This document shows, one piece after another, positions 1-7,079 of a stretch of DNA of 9,714 nucleotides. Below the pieces are notes generated by a model. The model made no database searches. It was not told where the DNA came from and was given only the letters and a program-made list of their open reading frames with translations. The DNA comes from JBLHKS01 sp047620505 (lineage in GTDB: Bacteria > Verrucomicrobiota > Verrucomicrobiia > Verrucomicrobiales > DEV007). The stretch is taken from contig JBLHKS010000248.1 in assembly GCA_047620505.1 (NCBI GenBank), positions 1 to 9,714 of the forward strand, in the 5' to 3' direction. Every line of letters starts with the position of its first letter. The stretch's first letter is position 1. Position numbers and translations under genes: made by a program.

Positions 1-159
1 GGCGGCCACATGCGAATGATTATTGGTTACAACGAGTCCGATAACCGAATTGTTTTCACAGATTCTTGGGGAGCCGGCCATGAAAAGAAGCGGATGCAAG
101 TCGGCCATGCGTTCGGAGCGACTTTCGGGCTCTATTCGATGCAGCCGACAACTCGGTAA
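1..159 (+). CDS. C39-family (papain-like) peptidase, C-terminal fragment
   Basis: The first frame is open from the window edge and ends at TAA 157-159, giving the last 52 residues of a protein that begins upstream. The fragment starts GGHMRMIIGYN and continues with VFTDSWGAGHEKKRM and a short tail. I recognise this as the end of the Peptidase_C39_2 (C39-like cysteine peptidase) fold. The His of GHMR would be the catalytic histidine and the Asp of TDSWG the third triad residue; the catalytic Cys would lie upstream, outside the window. Members are usually secreted or membrane-anchored, and the true substrate is unknown in most. The assignment comes from remembered motif similarity over a short stretch. 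The reading frame itself is secure, because the hydrophobic and glycine pattern is protein-like and no better frame overlaps it. Confidence 0.7.
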   Translation, partial: GGHMRMIIGYNESDNRIVFTDSWGAGHEKKRMQVGHAFGATFGLYSMQPTTR

Positions 160-246
160 TTTCAGCAAGAGTCTCCGGTATTTCAGATTTGGCCGTCCGC
201 TTGATCCCGTTCTTGAGTTGCGCTACGAACTGGGCGATTGGGAATC
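160..246 (+). promoter_or_regulatory. Short intergenic spacer with weak sigma70-like promoter
   Basis: This 87-base spacer between the peptidase stop and the DUF423 start has no visible terminator hairpin. A weak promoter-like pair is present: TTGATC at 201-206 (4/6 to the -35 consensus) and TACGAA at 224-229 (3/6 to the -10), separated by 17 bases. If used, transcription would start near 236, only about ten bases before the ATG at 247, which fits the lack of a ribosome binding site. Read-through from the peptidase gene is an equally good explanation. Confidence 0.25.
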
Positions 247-594
247 ATGAATCTCGCCCGCCTCTCCGCAATCATCGCCTTTCTTGCAATCGCAATCGGG
301 GCATTCGGGGCCCACGCATTTGAGCAGCTGCTGGAGAAAAACGGCAAAACCGACACTTTCCGCACAGCAACTCTTTACCATCTCGTCCACGCCGTTGCGC
401 TCTTCGCACTCGCCTGGCGGCGCGAAAACCCGCCAAAAGGACCATGGATCGCGATCGCCATCGGAATTCTCCTTTTCAGCGGCTCCCTCTACGCATTGAG
501 CCTGACGAACATCGGTGTCCTCGGCGCGATAACGCCTTTGGGCGGCGTTTCGTTCCTCATCGGTTGGCTCTGGCTCGCGATCAAACCTGGCTGA
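247..594 (+). CDS. DUF423 family small inner-membrane protein
   Basis: This is a 115-residue protein of the DUF423 (YgdD-like) family. It has about four hydrophobic segments, near residues 6-22, 42-57, 66-84 and 88-113. The family hallmarks are visible: GAFGAHAF near residues 18-25, the YHLVHA stretch in the second segment, SGSLYAL, and a closing TPLGG followed by a GWLWL segment. The length is normal for the family. Function is unknown; it sits in the cytoplasmic membrane. I chose ATG 247 because the residues before it (from a TTG at 238) add nothing conserved and the MNLARL start matches the positively charged beginning of the first helix. No ribosome binding site is evident. The NagB fusion begins 39 bases after its stop on the same strand, so the two may be cotranscribed, although I know of no functional link. 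Confidence 0.88.
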   Translation: MNLARLSAIIAFLAIAIGAFGAHAFEQLLEKNGKTDTFRTATLYHLVHAVALFALAWRRENPPKGPWIAIAIGILLFSGSLYALSLTNIGVLGAITPLGGVSFLIGWLWLAIKPG

Positions 595-605
595 AGCTTG
601 AGTTC

Positions 606-630
606 CGCCGCCACGGCGCCAGGTTCGCCG
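606..630 (+). promoter_or_regulatory. Alternative GC hairpins just before the nagB start
   Basis: Three complementary five-base blocks lie immediately before ATG 634: CGCCG at 606-610, CGGCG at 614-618 and CGCCG at 626-630. The middle block can pair with either the left one (3-base loop) or the right one (7-base loop). The right-hand pairing ends four bases from the start codon and would crowd the initiation site; the left-hand pairing would free it. The geometry is read directly from the sequence. Any regulatory role is inference, and five-base GC stems arise easily by chance in this composition. Confidence 0.2.
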
Positions 631-633
631 CCA

Positions 634-2529
634 ATGAGTATTATCGATTCCTCCGGCCGCGTCCCGACGGCTGAAGAACGCTTCGAACGCGTCCGAACCG
701 TCGTTTTCAAAAACTCCGCTGAGCCAAGCCGCCAGCTGGCGAAAGAAGTCGCTGACTTGATCCGCGAACGAGCAGCAGCTGGCCAGAATGCGGTCCTCGG
801 CCTCGCAACCGGATCCACGCCGGTCCCCTTCTATCGTGAGCTGATTCGCCTCCACAAAGAGGAAGGCCTCAGCTTCAAAAACGTCATCAGTTTCAACCTC
901 GACGAGTACCACGGCCTCGAGCCGGACCACAAGGAGAGCTACTCGACGTTCATGCACGATCAGCTTTTCGATCACATCGATATCCCAGCTGAAAACGTCA
1001 ATATCCCGAATGGAATGGTGCCACCGGACGAAGTTTTCGACTGGTGTCAGGGCTACGAAACCCAGATCGATGAGGCGGGCGGGCTGGATCTTCAGATTCT
1101 CGGAATTGGACGGACGGGCCACATCGGCTTTAACGAACCGGGATCGACAGCAGACTCGATAACCCGAATGATCACCCTCGATCGGATCACGCGTCGCGAC
1201 GCTGCGAGCGACTTCCTTGGCGAAGAAAATGTGCCTCGTTTCGCGATCACGATGGGCGTCGGCACGATCATGAAGGCCAAGCGGGTCGTCCTGATGGCCT
1301 GGGGCGAAAACAAGGCCGAGATTACGCGTCAGGCGGCGGAAGAAGACATAACCGATCGCATCAGCGCGAGCTTCCTTCAAGCGCACGAAAACGCGACGTT
1401 CGTCGTGGATCAATCCGGTGGATCCCGGCTAACGCGCTTCCATAGCCCGTGGATGGTCCGCAGCGTCGAATGGGAAAAGCGAACGACGCGGAAAGCCGTT
1501 CTCTGGTTGGCGGAGAAGCTCGGAAAGCCGATTCTCAAGCTGATCGACGAGGAGTACAACGAAAACGGGATGGCCGAATTGCTGACCCGCCACGGGGCCG
1601 CCTACCACGTTAACATCAGCGTTTTCAACCAGCTTCAACACACGATCACAGGGTGGCCAGGCGGGAAACCGAATGTCGATGATGCTAACCGCCCTGAGCG
1701 CGCTGAACCGCCGTCAAAGCGGATTCTGGTACTCAGCCCGGAGCCGCAGGACGCGATCGTTTCGATGGGCGGGACCCTCGAGCGGATGATCAAACAGGGG
1801 CATCAGATCAAGGTTGTTTGCCAGACTTCGGGAAATCTGCGAGTCGCGGACGCCGAAGCCCACACGTTTGCCGGCGTGCTCAGCGAGTTGGCCGCGATCG
1901 AGGCTAACGACTGGTCTGCGCCGCAAAATTTCAGCGATCTTGTCCGCAAGCAGCTACTGGCGAAAGGACCTTTCGGAATCGATCCGCCAGACCTCCGCCA
2001 GCTCAAAGGTTTGATCCTCCGAGGTGAGGCGCGCGACGCGAACGAAGCCAGCAGCGTCCAAAATTCGCGAGTCCGATTTCTCGATCTGCCATTTTACGAG
2101 CAGGGTCGCTATCGCCGATTCCAGATGACCGAGGCGGACGTCGACGCGATGACCGCCGAGATCGATGAGTTCAAGCCGCATTTGATTTTCGCGACTGGCC
2201 ACGTTGCTGACCCGAGTTCGTTGCAGTCGCTCTGTTTTCAGGCTCTGTCAGGGACTCTCGAACGAACGAAGGACGCAGATTGGCGGAAAGATTGTCGAGT
2301 CTGGGTTTACCGAGGAAAAGAGAAACCGTTGGAGGCACACGAAATCGACATGGCCGTTCCGCTAAGCCCTGACCAGCTTTTACGTAAGGTCGCCGCGATT
2401 CACAAGTTTCAAGCGATCCGGCCTGAGGAGTCGGAAGCCGCTGACGGCAACCGCGCGATCGCGAAGCGCTACGATATTCTGGGAATGGCCGAATACGAAG
2501 CGATCGAAGCGTTCCAGCGCTGGGCTTAG
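634..2529 (+). CDS. nagB: Glucosamine-6-phosphate deaminase fused to degenerate PIG-L domain
   Basis: This 631-residue cytosolic fusion protein has an N-terminal NagB domain (about residues 15-300) that should convert glucosamine-6-phosphate to fructose-6-phosphate and ammonia. Visible motifs are the phosphate-binding LATGSTP (57-63), FNLDEYHGL with catalytic Asp90, and GRTGHIGFNEPG with His163 and Glu168. The position matching E. coli Asp141 is Thr161. After the linker motif HTITGWPGGKPN (336-347), a PIG-L/LmbE-type domain runs from about 362 to 590. Its metal motif PHPDD reads PEPQD (369-373), and the later DPHGTH motif reads DPSSLQ (526-531), so most metal and catalytic residues are gone. 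The NagB/PIG-L architecture and length match a family known from Bacteroidota and Verrucomicrobiota. ATG 634 is preferred over an in-frame TTG at 598, which would add a low-complexity Ala/Pro/Ser leader. The 3' end overlaps the convergent hydrolase gene by 4 bases. Confidence 0.92.
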   Translation: MSIIDSSGRVPTAEERFERVRTVVFKNSAEPSRQLAKEVADLIRERAAAGQNAVLGLATGSTPVPFYRELIRLHKEEGLSFKNVISFNLDEYHGLEPDHKESYSTFMHDQLFDHIDIPAENVNIPNGMVPPDEVFDWCQGYETQIDEAGGLDLQILGIGRTGHIGFNEPGSTADSITRMITLDRITRRDAASDFLGEENVPRFAITMGVGTIMKAKRVVLMAWGENKAEITRQAAEEDITDRISASFLQAHENATFVVDQSGGSRLTRFHSPWMVRSVEWEKRTTRKAVLWLAEKLGKPILKLIDEEYNENGMAELLTRHGAAYHVNISVFNQLQHTITGWPGGKPNVDDANRPERAEPPSKRILVLSPEPQDAIVSMGGTLERMIKQGHQIKVVCQTSGNLRVADAEAHTFAGVLSELAAIEANDWSAPQNFSDLVRKQLLAKGPFGIDPPDLRQLKGLILRGEARDANEASSVQNSRVRFLDLPFYEQGRYRRFQMTEADVDAMTAEIDEFKPHLIFATGHVADPSSLQSLCFQALSGTLERTKDADWRKDCRVWVYRGKEKPLEAHEIDMAVPLSPDQLLRKVAAIHKFQAIRPEESEAADGNRAIAKRYDILGMAEYEAIEAFQRWA

Positions 2530-3470
2530 CTCGAAAGCAGCCGCTCGCGCATCAAATCCAGCAGCTGCCGGTCGTCGACTTCAAGACAAACGTTCACTTT
2601 TGGCTGATCGGACCACTCGTTCGGGAAAATCCAGTCGCCGCGCTCGTCCCAGATCGTTTGGCCCATCGCAAGCCCGTCTAGCGGGACACGAATTGCGCCG
2701 CTGCAGGTTTTGAAAAGTTCTGGCCGAATCAGGTAAGCGATCGCGGACGGATCGTGGGTGTGGATCGCGGAAATTCCGTAAACCTGCTCGTGAAACTTCT
2801 GGTAAAACCGGCTGATGCGAAAAATGAAGTCGCCCGCTCGCGAAGTGCGGAGAGATTCGAGGTAAGCCTCGTCTGTGATGACTTTCGTGGTCACGTCGAG
2901 GCCGATCATCGTGACTGGCCAGCCTGCGGTGAACACTTTGTCGGCCGCATGCGGATCGCAGTGAATGTTGGCTTCCGCAACCGGACTGACGTTTCCTGCT
3001 GTCCGCGCCGCGCCGCCCATCAGGACGATTTCGGCGACGTTTTCGACAATTCGCGGCTCGAGCTCAAGCGCTAGAGCGATATTCGTGAGCGGGCCGATCG
3101 GGACGAGGGTGATCTCGCCCGGATGGCTCATGATTTTGTCGACGATGAACTCGGCGGCCGTTTGATCGATCGGTATCGAGGTCGGCGCTGGCAGATTCGT
3201 GTTTCCGAATCCGTCATCGCCGTGAACGAAGTCAGCTGGCCCGCGAAACGGGATTTCGAGCGGCTTTTCGGCTCCGCGCGCAACCAGCAGCTGCTGGCGC
3301 TGATCGAACTCAGCCAGGTGCAGCGCGTTGGTGGTCGCGAGGTCAACATCGACGTTGCCGAAGACCGTGGTCAGGCCGACGACGTCCAATTCCGGGCAAC
3401 GCAGCGCGAACAAAATCGCCATTGCGTCGTCAACGCCCGGATCGGTATCGATGATGATTTTTCGCGGCAT
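2526..3470 (-). CDS. Inosine-uridine preferring nucleoside hydrolase family enzyme
   Basis: This 314-residue cytosolic enzyme is predicted to hydrolyse the N-glycosidic bond of ribonucleosides, giving a base and ribose for salvage or catabolism. The calcium- and ribose-binding signature DTDPGVDDA is intact at residues 8-16 (Asp8, Asp10, Asp14, Asp15), Asn39 lies in VFGNVDV, and the C-terminal HTHDPSAIAYL motif supplies the late Asp ligand and the base-side His. All signature residues and the length fit an active family member. Whether it prefers purine, pyrimidine or broad substrates cannot be read here. The start is the ATG of MPRKIII, so the signature sits at the normal distance from the N-terminus; no Shine-Dalgarno is seen, only an A-rich GTGAAAA before the ATG. 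It starts 17 bases after the stop of the upstream beta-helix gene, so cotranscription is likely. Confidence 0.93.
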   Translation of the reverse strand: MPRKIIIDTDPGVDDAMAILFALRCPELDVVGLTTVFGNVDVDLATTNALHLAEFDQRQQLLVARGAEKPLEIPFRGPADFVHGDDGFGNTNLPAPTSIPIDQTAAEFIVDKIMSHPGEITLVPIGPLTNIALALELEPRIVENVAEIVLMGGAARTAGNVSPVAEANIHCDPHAADKVFTAGWPVTMIGLDVTTKVITDEAYLESLRTSRAGDFIFRISRFYQKFHEQVYGISAIHTHDPSAIAYLIRPELFKTCSGAIRVPLDGLAMGQTIWDERGDWIFPNEWSDQPKVNVCLEVDDRQLLDLMRERLLSS

Positions 3471-3487
3471 TTTTCACGAACAGCAGT

Positions 3488-6400
3488 TCAGGGAGCTTCG
3501 TTAACGTTGTTTCCGAGATCGTCTACACCGATAACGGACCGGTCACCCGAGCCATTTCCAGCTTGGACGTTTCCGGTATCATTCGCGCCAAAAGGAAGTG
3601 GGCCTTGCTCATCGACACTGCTGACAACGCCAAATAGCACGTTTCCAATTGTCGTGTTCCCCAAGAAGCGTGAGCCATCTGCGATATCGTCGTTTAGCCC
3701 GCCAAGACCAAGTGGATCGAGAATAAACACAATTCCGTTCGCCCCGTTAGCATTCGCGGTGTTGAGCGCAAATCTGCTCGTAAGGAAGAAATTGCCGCCC
3801 GTGAAAACGATTCCGTTGCGACCGTTTCCGTTTGCGATATTCAAGCGGATGTTGTTCGGCGCAGGCCGATTCGCATCGGTTATTTCGGCGACAAAAATAT
3901 TGATTCCATCGGCACCGTTTCCACTCGCCGTGTTGCTTACGATCCGGCCACCGGCAATCAAATCATCGCCGACAATAATGTTGATTCCTGTCCCGAGATT
4001 CCCAGTAGCTATGTTGCCCGCAATCAAGCCCAATCCAGCGGGGCCGCCGCCGTCCAAGTCGTTTACGATGCCAATTTTGATCCCATCTCCAGTGTTACCC
4101 CTTGCTGTGTTCCTAATGAAAACGCCTTCAAAATCTTCGCCAATCTCAAGCTCGAAACCCGCACCGCGATTTCCTTCCGAAAAGTTGTTTGTGAAGATCC
4201 CGTCGGTCTGAAAGTCATCCCGCGTGACGAGGTGAAATCCAGAGCCGCCGTTCCCAGCAGCGTGGTTTCCGTCGATCGTTCCAGAAAGGTCATCTCCGAT
4301 CTGGAATTCAAATCCGCTCAAGCCGTTGTGGCCGGCAAAGTTATCTAAAATAAACCCGGTCGGCGCAATGTCATCGATCGTGGAGAATGCGAAGCCATGG
4401 CCGCCGTTGCGTCGGGCTTCGTTGCCAGCAAAAGTCGTGTCGAAGGCATCAAAAATCAGGGAAAACCCCGATCCCCGATTTCGAAATGCGACGTTGTCGA
4501 AAATTCCGTCCGTGATTGAGCCCAGAATCGATTCAATCTGGAAACCGTCGCCAGAGTTGAAGGCTGCGAAATTATAAGCGATTCGCCCATCGATCGTCCC
4601 TCCGTTCAACTCGATGTGGAATCCGTCACCGCCGTTCAAGGTCGAAGTATTCCGAATGATATTGCCGATCAGCGTGCCGCCTGTCAGGAAGAAATTGAAC
4701 CCATCGAGGAGGTTTTCGCTCGCCGTGTTGCCTTCGATATCGCCGATGATCCGAGTTCCAGAGGCGTCGATCGCGAAGCCGTGCTGGCCATTCGCCCAAG
4801 CTTGATTATTACGGATATCGCCAAAAAATCCGCCTCGCGGGACGAAAATCCGGAAGCCGCTGCCGAGGTTGCCGACTGCGAGGTTATCGATGATGTCGGC
4901 GCGAAGCTGGCTGCCTGTGGCGAGGTCGAAAAGGAAGCCTTCGACTCCGTTAGTCAGCGCCGTGTTGCCGGAAATGAGCCCGAGGAACGTTCCGTTGTCG
5001 TTTTCGAACTCGAAGCCATCGCCGTGATTCGAAACCGCGAGGTTGCCTGAGATCGTCGAAGAAACCAGGCCGTCTGGATATTCGAAGCGGAAGCCGTCTT
5101 CGCGATTTGAGCGAGCTGTGTTGGAGAGAACTTCCGCGTTGACCCGCGCACGAGTCGAGCTGAGTCGGTAGCCGTTGGCGTTGCTCTCGGCGGTGTTCCG
5201 AGCGAGAAGCAAATTGAGAACGCCAGTGTCGTGGGCGCCGAGATCGAACCCGTCGCCGCCGTTTCCGCGGGCGAGATTGTCCGAAACCTCGCCGTTGAAC
5301 GTAGCAGCTGCTGACTCGAGATGCAGGCCGTCACCCGCGTTGTTTTTCAGGATATTTCCAGAAACCGTCCCCTGCCCGACCCATCCGGCGCGCCCGTAAA
5401 CCGCCAGGCCATGGCCGTCGGAGTCCTCGATCACCGAATTTGTAACTTTGAATCGAGTAGGCGTCCCCTTTCTGCCGACAAGGACGACGCCAGAGCTTTC
5501 GGTGTCGTCGATCAGCGAATTCGCGAGCACGAAATCCGAAACACCCTCGAAATAGACCCCGTTTCCACGCCCGCGCGGAATTCCAGCGACTCTCGAACGC
5601 GAACTGAGCGAATGTCTCGCGCCACCAGTGATGCGGTAGCCGGCAATTCCAACGGTGCCCGCGCCACGCGAGAGAAATCCGCCGTCGAGCACCGGAACGT
5701 GCCCGGTTCCGAATCGCTGCCCATCGAGACCGATAATCGGAACCGCACTGGAAGTGAAATTCGCGCTGCGCGAGACTTCGACGTCTTCGCGATACACGAA
5801 CGAGCCGCCCTGAGCGTAGACGCTCCAAGTGCGGTCGGTGTTTTTGTGCTGGCTCGCGGCTTTCTGCGAGCCGTCATCGAGAGAACGGAACGGTTTTTCG
5901 GCCGTGCCCTTGCCCTTGGAAGTTCCACGGCCGATCCCGTTTGACTGCGCGCTGCCGCGATTGACGAAAATCAGGTCGTCGGCGATTTTCGCGTTTTCAG
6001 TCACCGTCGTCGAGTGAATCAGGCGATGTTGACGGACGACGCGCTGGCCGAGTTTCGCGCGGAGATAATTTTCGATGATGCTGTCGTCGATTACCTCGTT
6101 CGAACCTGGTCCAAGCGGGATGCTGGCGCGCAAACCGATGTAGCTGTTGCCGCCGACGAACTCTTCGTCATCGTAGTAGGCTGCGTCGAGGAACAGCTTC
6201 TCGCTCAGGGCGATTTCGGCGCGAATGCGCCAGCCGTTGAGGTCTTTTGAGTCGTCTTCGGGGCCGCTGACTGAGTAGGCTCCTCCCCAGATTCCGACTG
6301 CGACCGGAAATTCCTCGGACAGCGGCAGCTGACGACCAATCTCGATCTCGCCGCCACTGAAAGCCTCCGCACCGGGCACCGTGAGGGCCTGAAACACCGA

Positions 6401-6937
6401 ATTTCCTTGGGCAAAAAGGCTGCCGTAGCTCAGAACCGCCGCAGAATCCGCAGCGTAGCGATCATCCTCAGCGAGGTAGCCGTTGAGACGAATATCGAGC
6501 AGACGAGTGCTCAATTCCAGACCAAGCCCGAGGCGATCGAAAGACGCGAAATTGTCGATTTCGCCGTGGTCCCAGAATGCGTTGATGCCGAGGAAAACCG
6601 TTTCGCTCGGGTTCAACCAGCGATAGCCAGCTCCGAGGCTGAAAAAGTGCTCGTCTCGCTGATAAAATCCGGTCCAGGCATTGAGAAAGAAGAGCGAATC
6701 TTCGCCCTGGACGATCGGAACGAGGATTTCTCCCCCACCCTGCCAAGTGCTCATGTCAGAATCGAGCCCCCAGCCGAAAGTCGCGGTTGCGAGCCAGGGA
6801 ATTTCCGGGTTTTGAGGCAAAATTGCATCGCCAGTAACAGCTGGGCTGCTTTCGGCGATCGGCTTTTGGTCAGGGGCCGCAATAAGCGGAGCCCCGAGCA
6901 CTAGCATTACGCTAGCGAGAGAGGTGAGAAGACGCAT
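3488..6937 (-). CDS. Inverse-autotransporter-like barrel with right-handed beta-helix passenger
   Basis: This protein is 1149 residues from ATG 6937. A Sec signal peptide (MRLLTSLASVMLVLGAPLIAA) opens it. Residues 48-276 alternate hydrophobic and polar residues in aromatic strands (for example FFSLGAGYRWL, FLGINAFWDHGE, SYIGLRASIPLG), resembling the inverse autotransporter beta-domain of intimin and invasin. A charged helical linker follows (about 282-311, with RAKLGQRVVRQHRLI), then a cap-like GTAEKPFRSL (344-353). A beta-helix comes next, whose regular part has about 22 coils of 24-30 residues with consensus I-x-G-N-x-A-x-x-N-G-x-D-G-F. The barrel should sit in the outer membrane and export the helix to the surface (type Ve-like); the passenger's job is unknown. 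An in-frame ATG at 6994 would place a poor hydrophobic extension before the signal peptide, so I prefer 6937. It may be cotranscribed with the nucleoside hydrolase downstream. Confidence 0.82.
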   Translation of the reverse strand: MRLLTSLASVMLVLGAPLIAAPDQKPIAESSPAVTGDAILPQNPEIPWLATATFGWGLDSDMSTWQGGGEILVPIVQGEDSLFFLNAWTGFYQRDEHFFSLGAGYRWLNPSETVFLGINAFWDHGEIDNFASFDRLGLGLELSTRLLDIRLNGYLAEDDRYAADSAAVLSYGSLFAQGNSVFQALTVPGAEAFSGGEIEIGRQLPLSEEFPVAVGIWGGAYSVSGPEDDSKDLNGWRIRAEIALSEKLFLDAAYYDDEEFVGGNSYIGLRASIPLGPGSNEVIDDSIIENYLRAKLGQRVVRQHRLIHSTTVTENAKIADDLIFVNRGSAQSNGIGRGTSKGKGTAEKPFRSLDDGSQKAASQHKNTDRTWSVYAQGGSFVYREDVEVSRSANFTSSAVPIIGLDGQRFGTGHVPVLDGGFLSRGAGTVGIAGYRITGGARHSLSSRSRVAGIPRGRGNGVYFEGVSDFVLANSLIDDTESSGVVLVGRKGTPTRFKVTNSVIEDSDGHGLAVYGRAGWVGQGTVSGNILKNNAGDGLHLESAAATFNGEVSDNLARGNGGDGFDLGAHDTGVLNLLLARNTAESNANGYRLSSTRARVNAEVLSNTARSNREDGFRFEYPDGLVSSTISGNLAVSNHGDGFEFENDNGTFLGLISGNTALTNGVEGFLFDLATGSQLRADIIDNLAVGNLGSGFRIFVPRGGFFGDIRNNQAWANGQHGFAIDASGTRIIGDIEGNTASENLLDGFNFFLTGGTLIGNIIRNTSTLNGGDGFHIELNGGTIDGRIAYNFAAFNSGDGFQIESILGSITDGIFDNVAFRNRGSGFSLIFDAFDTTFAGNEARRNGGHGFAFSTIDDIAPTGFILDNFAGHNGLSGFEFQIGDDLSGTIDGNHAAGNGGSGFHLVTRDDFQTDGIFTNNFSEGNRGAGFELEIGEDFEGVFIRNTARGNTGDGIKIGIVNDLDGGGPAGLGLIAGNIATGNLGTGINIIVGDDLIAGGRIVSNTASGNGADGINIFVAEITDANRPAPNNIRLNIANGNGRNGIVFTGGNFFLTSRFALNTANANGANGIVFILDPLGLGGLNDDIADGSRFLGNTTIGNVLFGVVSSVDEQGPLPFGANDTGNVQAGNGSGDRSVIGVDDLGNNVNEAP
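3620..5464 (-). repeat. About 22 degenerate coil repeats encoding the beta-helix
   Basis: Within the large secreted protein the coding sequence repeats with a period of roughly 75-90 bases. Each unit encodes one coil: a G-N step (asparagine ladder), a second N eight or so residues in, then G-x-G-[FI] and a short strand. Examples are ISGNLAVSNHGDGFEFE, IEGNTASENLLDGFNF and IVSNTASGNGADGINIF. The DNA units have diverged strongly, so this is old duplication kept by protein structure, not a recent satellite. N-terminal and central coils use GL or GF at the turn; the last five regular coils switch to GI, and three of these (the first, third and fifth) carry longer loops. Confidence 0.85.
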
Positions 6938-7079
6938 CGGGAATAAGGGAGGAATAAAGGGGCAAACACAAAAAACCAGTGACAAAGCTTTCATACTGCG
7001 CGGGAATTATTGGGGTCCCGCCACTGTCCAAAGCGACAAATTCTGCGGAAAGTGCTCAGAATTCTCGAAAAATAAATCT
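6938..7079. promoter_or_regulatory. Divergent intergenic region with inverted repeat
   Basis: This 142-base region between two diverging genes must hold promoters for both. A perfect six-base inverted repeat, GCGGGA at 7000-7005 and TCCCGC at 7016-7021, flanks a ten-base spacer. The minus-strand reading of the spacer contains AATAAT (7006-7011), 5/6 to the -10 consensus, though I find no well-spaced -35 for it. A leftward start near 7000 would give a leader of about 60 bases before ATG 6937 and would argue against ATG 6994 as the start. The rightward gene has an AT-rich leader (7069-7079) and no clear hexamers. Confidence 0.35.

Noticed and set aside
223..1413. Long minus-strand open frame (396 codons) opposite DUF423 and nagB
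   Set aside because: Lies antisense to two genes with strong family motifs; its translation has no recognisable domain and shows the arginine/aspartate-rich look of a shadow frame.
3123..4211. Plus-strand open frame (362 codons) opposite the hydrolase and beta-helix genes
   Set aside because: Antisense to confident coding regions. Its proline/serine-rich periodicity simply mirrors the glycine/asparagine coil repeats on the other strand.
3620..5464. Regularly spaced repeats that might suggest a CRISPR array
   Set aside because: The period is 75-90 bases with diverged DNA and an intact reading frame; the regularity is that of beta-helix coils in protein, not identical DNA repeats with unique spacers.
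6935..6994. Upstream start (ATG 6994) for the barrel/beta-helix protein
   Set aside because: It would add a cysteine- and proline-rich hydrophobic stretch before an already complete signal peptide, and would lie almost on the candidate leftward transcription start. Not excluded, but less likely.
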